Positions 1 through 8,800 of a stretch of 22,231 nucleotides of DNA are shown here, in pieces (the stretch's first letter is position 1; each line of letters begins with the position of its first letter). Source of the stretch: a virus. Position numbers and translations under genes: made by a program. The DNA is taken from IMG/VR virus record IMGVR_UViG_3300044645_000418, positions 1-22,231 of that record; one strand, given 5' to 3'. A model generated the notes under the pieces. The model had not been told where the DNA came from. It saw only the letters and a program-made list of their open reading frames with translations, and searched no databases.

Positions 1-2
1 TC

Positions 3-137
3 GGCATGATGAGAACCCTTGCAAACAACATCCCCATCAGCCCGTTCCATTTACACGCCGCAGACCAGATGGAGCGGATGCTTGATGAACTACTTCGACT
101 GAGGAAAAAACATGACGGACAAGAAACTGAAACTTGA
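3..137 (+). CDS. C-terminal part of an unknown small protein (open at left edge)
   Basis: The frame is open from base 3 to a TGA at 135-137. It contains two adjacent ATGs at 6 and 9, so the gene either starts there (about 43 aa) or continues from outside the window. The visible peptide is helical and charged towards its end (an MERMLDELLRLRKK stretch, then HDGQETET). It overlaps the next gene by 26 nt, and its distal codons contain that gene's ribosome binding site. This matches the compact overlapping style of the genes that follow. I do not recognise a family. It could be a chance open frame, because no upstream Shine-Dalgarno can be seen at the window edge. Confidence 0.45.
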   Translation, partial: GMMRTLANNIPISPFHLHAADQMERMLDELLRLRKKHDGQETET

Positions 138-315
138 GATCGCACCTGGAGCCTTCGACAACTTTGAAGGTAGCCAGGAAGAACTGGACGAGATGATGGC
201 CGCGATTAAACAGATGATGGAGGACGGCACTCTGTTTGAGAACTCGACAGAGGTTCCACCGGAGGAAGCCGAACTCATCTGGCAGAGGCTTGGCAACATA
301 AAGGATCGGCAGTGA
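112..315 (+). CDS. Small acidic phage protein, unknown function (67 aa)
   Basis: The ATG at 112 is preceded by GAGG at 101-104 with 7 nt spacing, so the start is well supported. The product is very acidic. It opens with a short lysine-rich segment, then LEIAPGAFDNFEG, then a helix rich in Glu, Asp and Met (QEELDEMMAAIKQMMEDG). From memory, small proteins with an IAPGAFDxFEGxQEELDE core occur in several aquatic tailed phages and have no assigned function. The stop codon overlaps the GTG start of the next gene (GTGA), indicating translational coupling. No catalytic motif is visible. I am confident that it is a gene and have no view on its role. Confidence 0.8.
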   Translation: MTDKKLKLEIAPGAFDNFEGSQEELDEMMAAIKQMMEDGTLFENSTEVPPEEAELIWQRLGNIKDRQ

Positions 316-584
316 AGCACATCACCCTTCTCATGCGCTGCCATGCACTCTTGCGTAGAGTCGATACCGTCACGCCCGAAGGCCGTCTCACCCTGGACGG
401 GGACAGACTGGCCAAAGAGATCACTGACTACATCAACCAGATCGGCAGTCATCACCATGACTGTTGGGCGCAAGGGCCGGAGCACTACGTGTGCGCCTAC
501 GAACGAGTTAAAGAACTAGAGCAGCAAATCAAGGATCAAAAGAATGTTCGTCCTGCCGAAGTACACATGGGACAAGGATCGTGA
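312..584 (+). CDS. Small phage protein with His/Cys cluster, unknown function (90 aa)
   Basis: The GTG start at 312 overlaps the upstream TGA, and AAGGA at 301-305 gives a 6-nt spacing, which favours GTG over the internal ATG at 333. The N-terminal half is predicted helical. The middle holds a striking GSHHHDCWAQGPEHYVCA segment with three consecutive histidines and two cysteines. The C-terminus is a short charged helix (YERVKELEQQIKDQK). The His/Cys cluster could bind a metal, but that is inference. The last 41 nt overlap the next gene, so the final dozen or so residues may be tolerated rather than functional. I do not recognise a named family. Confidence 0.75.
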   Translation: MKHITLLMRCHALLRRVDTVTPEGRLTLDGDRLAKEITDYINQIGSHHHDCWAQGPEHYVCAYERVKELEQQIKDQKNVRPAEVHMGQGS

Positions 585-855
585 ACTCTGCAAGAAATGT
601 AAACATTACAGAGAGCAGCCAGACGGTAGTGGCTATCACGGCGGCGGCGTGGTCATGCGCTGTGCTGTCAACCCGTTTAAAGGAATCATCGGCATCGGCA
701 CCTGCATCGACAACCGAACCCGTGGCCCATGCGGGAAGGAAGGTCGTTTATTTGAAACCATCGGACCCGTACCCAACGTGGCCGTTTACACAGGTGGAAC
801 CGAGATCGTTATCCCGTTGGTGCAAGAAGAACTTGCGAAGCGTCTACGAAATTGA
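544..855 (+). CDS. Cys-rich, probable zinc-binding small protein (103 aa)
   Basis: The ATG at 544 follows AAGGA at 531-535 (8 nt spacing) and lies inside the previous gene. Five cysteines are spaced as C16-x2-C19, then C41, C54 and C63 (CKKCKHY, VMRCAV, GTCIDN, GPCGKEGRLF). This pattern suggests a zinc ribbon or a structural metal site. The segment after the first pair is glycine-rich (GYHGGG). The C-terminal 30 residues look like a small beta hairpin followed by a helix. Similar small Cys proteins are common in phage early regions and usually lack an assigned function. The stop TGA overlaps the GAGGAGG that drives the next gene. The alternative frame at 581-871 is a shadow of this gene. Confidence 0.8.
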   Translation: MFVLPKYTWDKDRELCKKCKHYREQPDGSGYHGGGVVMRCAVNPFKGIIGIGTCIDNRTRGPCGKEGRLFETIGPVPNVAVYTGGTEIVIPLVQEELAKRLRN

Positions 856-860
856 GGAGG
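854..860 (+). promoter_or_regulatory. Strong Shine-Dalgarno GAGGAGG for a TTG-start gene
   Basis: GAGGAGG lies 7 nt upstream of TTG at 868-870 and overlaps the stop codon of the preceding gene. No ATG or GTG of the same frame lies nearby, and TTG gives an N-terminus that leads directly into the CxxC nuclease core. The site therefore decides the start. Confidence 0.85.
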
Positions 861-867
861 CGCCCTT

Positions 868-1158
868 TTGAACTACAGAAACCAGTACCTTCTTGAGAAG
901 GTTAGGGAATCTGCCTGTCAGCACTGCGGCACACAGGACGGCACCATCGTTGCCGCCCACTCAAACCAACTGCGCGATGGGAAGGGCAAGAGCATCAAGG
1001 CTCACGATTACAGGATCGCGGCCCTCTGTTTTAAATGCCATTACAACTTAGACCAGGGCAACACCCTGACCAAAGAAGAGCGCAGAGAGATGTGGGAAGA
1101 GGCGCATAGGAAAACAGTGGGGTGGCTGTTCGACAACGGCCACCTCACAGTTACTTAG
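868..1158 (+). CDS. YbcO/DUF1364-like HNH-type nuclease (96 aa)
   Basis: This is a small zinc-containing HNH-fold protein, probably an endonuclease acting in phage recombination or DNA processing. C17-x2-C20 is followed by AAH31, then a basic loop (LRDGKGKSIKAHDYR), then LC54-x2-C57-H58. This is the order seen in the DUF1364/YbcO group of lambdoid phages, where an Ala-His near the first Cys pair and a second Cys-x2-Cys-His complete the metal and active site. The length of about 96 aa fits the family. The start is TTG with the strong SD noted separately. The gene ends tail-to-tail with the giant virion gene, overlapping it by 8 bp. Family membership is from remembered motif similarity; nuclease activity is inferred. 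Confidence 0.72.
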   Translation: MNYRNQYLLEKVRESACQHCGTQDGTIVAAHSNQLRDGKGKSIKAHDYRIAALCFKCHYNLDQGNTLTKEERREMWEEAHRKTVGWLFDNGHLTVT

Positions 1159-2893
1159 CCGCCAACTTCCTCACCTCCTGGATGTTGGTCGTGAGTTGAT
1201 TCTCCATCCGTTGGATGTCAAGGATCAGGTCACGTTTAACATCCGCGCTCATGTTGGAGTACTGGATCATCGTCTTCATCTCTCGGAACTCCTTCATGGA
1301 CTTATCGAGAGCGAGGACGTAGTCCTTCTGAGCCAACACATTCATGTTGTTCATCAGGTACTTGGAGTAGTCCTCTGTCTGCGCTGTCCGCTCAAGCAAG
1401 TTGCTTGTGCGCACCACCTCATCGACTGCATTCTTCAGATCGAAGAAGCCCGTGACCTGACCGCGAGCGTCCGGGTCCAGCGCCAACCGTTTAATTACCG
1501 GCAGTTGCTCAAAGCGTTTAGACGGCTTGGGCACGTCGGCGTTCAGGTTGTACATGGCATCGAAGACCTCTACCGCGTACTGACCAATGGTGCCCGTGTA
1601 GCCCTTGATGACGTGATCCACCTTGATGGGCGAGAGATCAAGAGACTTGGCAAGCGCCTTGGTGAACTCTGACGAATCCTCTGACGTTTCAACACGCAGT
1701 GTGTCTGCCAGCATCTGTGCAAACATGGACGTGCCGGGAGACACCTGATACCGGGCCGCCACATCCTCCATGCCCTGCCCAATGATCGGGCGCTGCGTGA
1801 AGAAGGAGAAGTTGGTCTGCGTCTCGTACAGCGGCAGGAAAGCCTGAGGGATGAAGTTAAACCCAAGCGTGGACTGCAACTGACGCTTCAGGGACTCAAG
1901 CGTGTCCTTGCCCGTGTCGGAGCCAAAGGCGTTCTGGAGAATCCGCTCCGGCAGAACCTTGAAGATCACACCCACTTCGAACGGGATGGCAATCTTTAAA
2001 CCCATGCCAGGGATCAGCCAGTAGTTGTCACGGGTCTCCTGCTCCTGCTTCTTGTACTCCTCGTCATCATGGACAAGCATCCAGTACATGGAGGACAGGG
2101 CCATCATCGTCATGCCCCGGGTCCAGAACGTCTTCATCCGCTGACGCTGTGCGTCCGTGGCGTTCTTGTCCAGCATCGGGTTTATACCGGCGCGATACAG
2201 AACATCCAGACCCTGGATGCGAGCGTTCATAAACGGGATGGCTGCGGTTAGCACCCGGATGATCGGAGAGCGTCCATGACGGTAGAAGTTCAGAACCTCA
2301 GCCGCTTGCCACAGGGCTTCTGCCCGGTTACCCGTCTCAGCCAGAACCCGCTTGTAAACCTCTGCGCGTGTAGCGCCGTCAGAGATTTGCGTGCCGCGCT
2401 CAAGCGCACCCCACAGCGACGTGGCTGGAGTTGCCAACTGCTCAAGCGTTGTCTTGATGCCTGCTTTCTTGCGCACCTCGCGCTCAAAGACTGCTGCGCC
2501 TTCCTTGACGCCATGAGCGTACTCGTAACCGCCGATCACGCCTGCGTTAAACAGAGCCTCCATCTCGGGAGTCTCTTTGGAGATTGACGCTGCGAACTGA
2601 CGGGCGCTGTCAACAATCGGAGTCATCTTGACGCCGGACGTGACATAGGCCGAGAGCGAGTCACGCATCTGGTTGACCAACATGTATCCGGGTTCCTTGG
2701 TCACCAGGGTACGCAGAGCGTTGGCCGGTGCAGCAAGCAACCCAATAAACGGCAGGTCAGCCATGTTCATCGCCTTGATGGCATTGATGAACTTGAGGTC
2801 GTAGGCTCGGTAGTAGACAGGAGTACCGTTCTCCAGGACCTTGTAAACGTAGATGTCAGGACGACGCAGGTGTTGCGTGCGGGCCTCTTCCAC
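1151..2893 (-). CDS. C-terminal fragment of the giant polyvalent virion protein (LPD38-like), frame-shifted from its N-terminus
   Basis: This open frame of about 580 residues starts nominally at a GTG at 2893 with no Shine-Dalgarno. Its frame is closed by TGA at 2915-2917, so it cannot run upstream. It continues the sequence logic of the giant protein (PGQW, then EEARTQHLRRPDIYVYKVLENG), so it is best read as that protein's C-terminus after a one-base loss. The region from LPFIGLLAAPANAL to NFYRHGRSPIIRVLTAAIPF and MNARIQGLDVLYRAGINP resembles the LPD38 'large polyvalent protein associated' domain. A hydrophobic stretch (MTMMALSSMYWMLV) could insert in membrane. The end is a coiled-coil-like helix finishing EVRKLAAK. 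The role is probably virion structure or ejection; the LPD38 call is from memory. Confidence 0.78.
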   Translation of the reverse strand: MEEARTQHLRRPDIYVYKVLENGTPVYYRAYDLKFINAIKAMNMADLPFIGLLAAPANALRTLVTKEPGYMLVNQMRDSLSAYVTSGVKMTPIVDSARQFAASISKETPEMEALFNAGVIGGYEYAHGVKEGAAVFEREVRKKAGIKTTLEQLATPATSLWGALERGTQISDGATRAEVYKRVLAETGNRAEALWQAAEVLNFYRHGRSPIIRVLTAAIPFMNARIQGLDVLYRAGINPMLDKNATDAQRQRMKTFWTRGMTMMALSSMYWMLVHDDEEYKKQEQETRDNYWLIPGMGLKIAIPFEVGVIFKVLPERILQNAFGSDTGKDTLESLKRQLQSTLGFNFIPQAFLPLYETQTNFSFFTQRPIIGQGMEDVAARYQVSPGTSMFAQMLADTLRVETSEDSSEFTKALAKSLDLSPIKVDHVIKGYTGTIGQYAVEVFDAMYNLNADVPKPSKRFEQLPVIKRLALDPDARGQVTGFFDLKNAVDEVVRTSNLLERTAQTEDYSKYLMNNMNVLAQKDYVLALDKSMKEFREMKTMIQYSNMSADVKRDLILDIQRMENQLTTNIQEVRKLAAK

Positions 2894-5800
2894 TGGCCAG
2901 GGTTCGTCGGAGACTCAACGACGTTTACATTTGCACCGAACCGTGCGCGGGCAGCAGACTCAGCGACAGCCTTCGTGGCTCCAGGGACCGTGTCGATGTA
3001 GTCGCCATCGAACACATCCCAGGTGTCTGCCGATACCTGCTTGATCTGAGGATTGTCAGAGAGGCGCACCACCTCGTTGATGCGAAGCGCCTGAGCAGTC
3101 ATGCGCTGCGCAGCCACGTTCTTCATGCTCGCCGTGACCATCGCCTGGGTGTTGCGGACGACCGTTTCAAAGAAGTCTGCGTACTCAGCCTCGGAACCCT
3201 TTGCAGCCTTCGGCGGCTTGACGCTTGCGATGGTCGAGAATGTCTTCGGCCCCGCAACATCTTCCTCGTTTAGTTGGCGATAGAACGGGAAGTAGTCACC
3301 GTGCTCCATGAAGTCGCGGGCAGCACGGCTAGAGATAACTCCGGTGTCGCGCCCCAGTTTGACCAGACCATCGTTGTACTTCCTCCAGCGGGCCTGGATG
3401 TCAAGGAAGTCGATGCCCATAGCAAGGTACTCAAGACGCCGCTTCTCGGCGCGCTCGATGTCCCCTGGCTCAAGGGTGCGCTCAACGTACCGGGTCTTGC
3501 CGGGGTTGAGCATGTACCGCTTGCCCCTGTTTACATTTGCCCAGAACTGGTAATGGCGGAACGTATCTGGATTGCCCGTCGAAGCCAACGGGGCGAAGAT
3601 CGAGACGATGCCCTCGTTGTCTCCAGACGTATCGACGGTGACAACGCCATCGGCATAAACGGGGATACCGCCCTTACGGTTGTGCATGCCCATCGCAGCA
3701 GCAGCAACTGCCGTGGATTGATCTGACATGAGGGCGGCAGACTCGGCTCTTTCATCTGCCAACTGCTCGGGCCCACCCGCAGCCTTGATCTGTGCGGCAA
3801 CCCGCTTATCAAGTTCTGCCGCCTCGTTGTAGCGATTGATAAATTCTTCGCGGAGCAGCGTAAATGTATCGGGCGAGAAGAAGTTGATAAGCCCGTCGAT
3901 GAAGCCTTCCTTCGGGCGCTTCGGGATAACCTTGTCAATACGATCATCAATGTCAGGATCGTATGTCGGCATGGAGCGCATGCTGAAGCGCAGGCGTTCA
4001 GGATTGGCAAACTTCTTCTTGAGTTCCTCTTCTTGGGTGTAAACAAGAGGCGTGAGGTCACTGACTGAGATGAAATCCCCAGTGCCCTCTTCGCCAAACT
4101 TTTGCCCAGAAAGGAGCATGGAGCCGATGGGCTGATATTCAGCGGGCTTCTTACCCTTGTTCTCCCGCGCAACGATCACCACAGGTGCTGACGTGATGCC
4201 TTCAACGTCCATTGCCGCCATGCGGTGACGGCCCTCGTGTTCATCAATCCTGCCGGTCTTCATATCGACGTACAGGAAGGGCGTCTGTCTCTGAGAGCGC
4301 AGCGCCTCCACATCCAACTTGCCCGCTTCGTCATAGATGCGACGGGCGTCCTTTTTAGAAGATGTGGTTGCGTTTACAAATTCTTTCGGGTTGACAAACG
4401 CAGCAAAGCCGTAGGAGCGGCCATCGGTGTAGCCGTACTCGTTGATGAGGCTGTCAATGCGCTCAGGTGTAAAGCCTGCTGCTTCAGTGCGCAGGCTCTT
4501 GCGGATGTCAGGGCTTGTTGGTTCAAACGTGCCAATGTTGCCGGTGGCGGATTTAACTTGATTGGGTTGGTAAACGGCTAAGTTTTTGCGACCGCCCTCC
4601 TTCACATAGAAAGCATCGAAGCCTGCCATTTGGATTGCATCTTGAACTTCTGAAGATTCAATTGCCTCCCAATCGCCGCGACGAATTGAGTCCCATATAT
4701 CGTCTTCAAGTGACACCTCTTCTTTGAGACGATAGATGTGGCGCAGGTTTTGGTAATCAAATGGATTTTCTGCCCTCACAAACAAAGGCATGATGTGGGG
4801 ACCTGCCGATGGGGCAGCAATCCCGGCATAACTTTCGGCGGCAAAACGCTCGGCAAACGCCGGATCATCTGTCAAAAAGATAGGTGCGCCGCGCTCAGTT
4901 TTGCGGGTGAAATCGGTCGTGTCTTTGGCAAGACCGTGGTACATAACTTTTGGCTCACCATTTCGATCAACGATTTTGCTATCACCAAACCAACGCTTAA
5001 ACGCTTCGGTCTCTGGCGCGCGCAGGCTAAGTTTGCGCCGTCCCACCTCCTGCTCATAAATTTCTGGGGCAGAAACTTGGTATATCTCAAGCGCCCGATC
5101 GTCTTGATTTGCAACCGCCTCACGAATCCCAGAGATCGTGTTCATGCGGACTTGCAGATCGTTTGCTGCCTGCTCATCGCCCCGTGTAAATGCGCGAGTC
5201 TCTTGCATCAAACGACGGGCAGCCATCGTTGCATTACGTTTTAAAGCACCCGGGGCAATACCACGCGCCTCTCCTTCGCCAATCTGCTCCGCATCAGCCT
5301 TGCGAGACTTCTCATGCAACTCCCACAAACGCTGCGGGATGCCATCAGGAACGCGCATGCTCTTGCGTTCAGCCGCTGCCTCGGCAGGCTTGGTCGGCTT
5401 CAGAGCACCTTCCTCGACCTTGCCGAAGATGTCCTCTGCCGATTCAAAGCCCTGGCCGTTAAACGCTGACTTAACCGCTTTGAAGAAGTTCTTCATGCGG
5501 GTGGTCAGAGTTCCCATCAGACCGGCAGGCTGCTTCTTGGAGAAGTTACGGAACGCATCAGCAATGGCTTCCTCGCGGATCATTGCCATGTTGCCGCCGT
5601 ACTCCTGCATGTAGCCTTCGTAACGGCTCATCTCTTGGCCGTTGTAAACGGTGCGCTGACCCTTGAGGTATTGGTCGATCCACTTGGTATCGGCCATCTT
5701 CTCCAGGGTTGCCCACTGCTTATCGGTGAAGAAGCCTGCCTCCTTCAAAGCATGGACGGACTCATGGCGCAGGATGCCAAGCGGGTCAGCCGCATCCAGA

Positions 5801-8800
5801 GCCAACTTGATCAGCATGCCGTCGTAACTGCCCTCGTCGGTCATGCCGCGCTCAAGGTTCAGTTCGACATCCTTCAGACCGAACTTGTTCAGGTTCTTCC
5901 GAAGCACCTGCTTCAGAATCTCAATCTTCTTCTGAATCTCGGGCGGCACCTCGGGCTTGGCTTCTTCAGCCTGCTCCACGGCCTTCTCGGCCTCGTCAGC
6001 CCGCTGCTCCGCCTGTTTAACCCGACGCTCCAGTTCTTTAAACCGGGCCTCCGGGATGGCTGCCAGAGACTTCCTGACTACTCGTTCACCAAGGGGTTGG
6101 GCTTCAAATTCTGGCCCGAGGTCCAGGCCGGCATCGCCGACATCCTCCGTTTCAGCAGTTCCAGGCGGACGCTCGGCGGCAGTCCTCTTAGCCGCTTGAT
6201 CAATTCGTCTTTGCTCATCTTGGGCTTCATTGATCAGTGCCTCGACTTCCTTGGGGGTTAGGTATTCGCGGATCAGGGACTCGGCTTGCTGAATGCCTTC
6301 AAACGCAGCCTTGATCTGAACATTGGCCTCTTGCGTCAGGAAGTTGCCCTGACGCAGTTGTTCCTTGATGAACTCGGTGTTGTCGTACTCATCGTAGTTG
6401 GGCGCACCAAGACGCTTGTCCGGCGGCAGCCACGGATCGAGATCACCGTTGGCGACAAATGTGCTGATGCTGTCGCCCTTGCCCTTACTGATCAGGGGCC
6501 TGAACCGAAGCGAGTTTGCGCCCACATCGCTGACCTCTGTCTTGGTCAACTTGCCGCGCAGTGCTGTAAACAGGCTGGGGCTTTGGCGTTCGGCTGTCCG
6601 GCGGGCACGCTCTGCGGCCTTGATGGTCTTCTCTGCCTCAGCAACTCCCTCTTCAACAGGAGCCTTGGGCTGCGGCAACTCTTGCGCCTTGGTAGGCATC
6701 TTCGGAGGCATGGGCCCCCGGATGCGCTTGACTCGCTCCTCAGGAGCGATCTTGGCGGGCGTCGTGATGTCGCTGTAAATCTGAAGCAGTTCTGTAAACG
6801 CATTGTCTGGCTTCAGACCAAGCAGGTTGGCGATGGTCTTGGTAAACCTATCCCATGCCGTCGTGTTCTCGTACTCGATGCGAGACAGCGTGTACTGGAA
6901 ATCAGGATTGCCCAGGCCTTCTGCCACGAACTCTTGTACGCTCTCGATGCCATACGGCTTGCGGAAGAACTCATCTTGAGAGGCGCGCTCCTCAAGAACC
7001 TTCTTCACATGGGCGTACAGTTTCTCAAGCCGCTGAACAGCAGGCTTCTGCTCGTCTGTCGGGTTGGCAATCGCCTCTACCGTCTGAGCGTGGACGATCT
7101 CGTGCGCGAGGGTCTTCTCATCCTTGGCCGAATACTCAGGCACAAAGATGGTGTCCCTGCCTGCGTCGTACACACCTGCCGCACCAATCGCGTTGATCGT
7201 GGCCTGTGCGGTCATCCGCAGTTTGGTCTCGCCCAACTCGTTTGTTACCCGCTCAAACGCATCAAATAGACGTTTAAAGTCTTCCTTGGTTTCAAACTTG
7301 GCGCCTTCGCCAAGCCCAAGGGGGGCAAACATACTGTTATCGATGTATGCCGCTTGCTTGATAGGCAGGCTTTTGCCCCGATCCTCGCCGCCCTCAAATA
7401 CATTGGTGGTGGCGTTCAGCACATCTTGCGGTAACGCTGCGCCGTCAGGCAGCGCATCCACCGTGGGAGCGAATTCACGCAACTTCTCAAGCAGACCAAG
7501 GTGCATCTTGGCGCTGTCTGAGGAGAACTGATCCATGACCGGGCTGCGAGTCTGATAGGTCTCAACGGCCTCGTCATCAATGGCGATCTTAGTCTTGAGG
7601 TCCTTAGCCCTGCGAGCAATCTCTGCAACAACGGCGTTCTTGCTCTTCTTCAAGGCATCAATAACGCCCTTGAAATCACCCGCCTTTGCAGCCTTCTGGG
7701 CTGGTAGGTTTACACGACCAGCAAGCGTTCCGGGATAAGGCTGAACCGCGCCGATGCCTTTACCAAACTCAATGCGTTGCTGACGCTCAGTTGGCCCCTT
7801 GGGCGCAGCAGGCGCTGCTGCAACCTCCTCGGTGGGAGCCTTCTCTTCAACAGGTGCAGTTGGCAACGTGAACATCTGCGGGATGCCCGCATCCTGGCCC
7901 TCGGGGTAGAAGTCCTGTCGCAGTTGCGATAGCCCCTCGTACAGACCTTCGTACTTCTTGCGCTGTGCGTCCGTGATCTCGCCGGACAGAGCCTGATTGA
8001 TCGTATCGAAGACTTGGTTATTTGCCAGGAAGTCTCTGTTGACGATGGAAGCAATCGGGTCTGTTGAGGTGATACCGGCCTGCCTCAACTCAGCCTGCGT
8101 CACAACTGAGCCTGGAGTCTGGGCGCGAGTAGCCTCCTCCTCCACCATCTTCCGTTGGAGGTTGGCGATGTTGTCTGCCGCCGCCTTGCGGTCGGCTTCA
8201 GGGAACTGCTGATCCTGAAGAACACGCTGCTTTAAATTCTCCAGCAGGCCGTAGCCGTTTGGCTGGGCAGCCAATGTAAACAGTTGTTGGTCTGTCGGCA
8301 GCGTTGGTGCGGGCGGCGCAGCGGGCGGAGGTGCGGGCGGACGAAGCCCTGCATCAATCTCGCGCTGTAAACGGGCAGCAAACTGACGGTCCGTCTCACC
8401 TTCACGCTGACCTTCAAAGCGTTGCTCTTGCTCAACGGTACGTTTACCGAGGGCCGTACCCAGGATGCCGCCGCCCAGAGCGCCAAGACCCGCAGCACCA
8501 CCAACGCCCTCAAGCAATGCCTGATTCGGATCAACCTGCCGCAGTCCGATGTTCTTAAACACCTGACCGCCGCCTTCTTCGATGGACTCACCGATGGCCT
8601 CGCCGAAGCCAGAGGCCACACGGCCCTTGGTTCCAGGCACTCCGGCCAGACGCTTTTCAATCGCCTGCGCGCCGGGCAGTCTTTGAGCCAAGAGAGCAGT
8701 CACACCTGCGCCGGTACCCGCGATACGAGCAGCAGCAATAGCGCGATCCGCAGCCTCTTGCTCACTCAGACCCGAATCAAGTGCCTTTTGGTATGCATCT

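Noticed and set aside
90-485. 131-codon - strand frame over the small early genes
   Set aside because: It is antisense to three coupled + strand genes with good SDs. The Ser/Ile-rich product is typical of a shadow.
581-871. + strand frame of 96 codons overlapping the Cys-rich gene
   Set aside because: It is wholly overlapped by the Cys-rich gene, which has better SD and composition. The Ser/Ala/Thr-rich product looks out of frame.
2767-2917. Programmed -1 ribosomal frameshift in the giant gene
   Set aside because: No X-XXY-YYZ heptamer or obvious downstream stem is seen in the overlap. A single lost G is simpler.
6286-7269. 327-codon + strand open frame opposite the giant gene
   Set aside because: It is antisense to well-supported metallopeptidase-coding sequence, with Leu/Arg/Cys-rich shadow composition and no SD.
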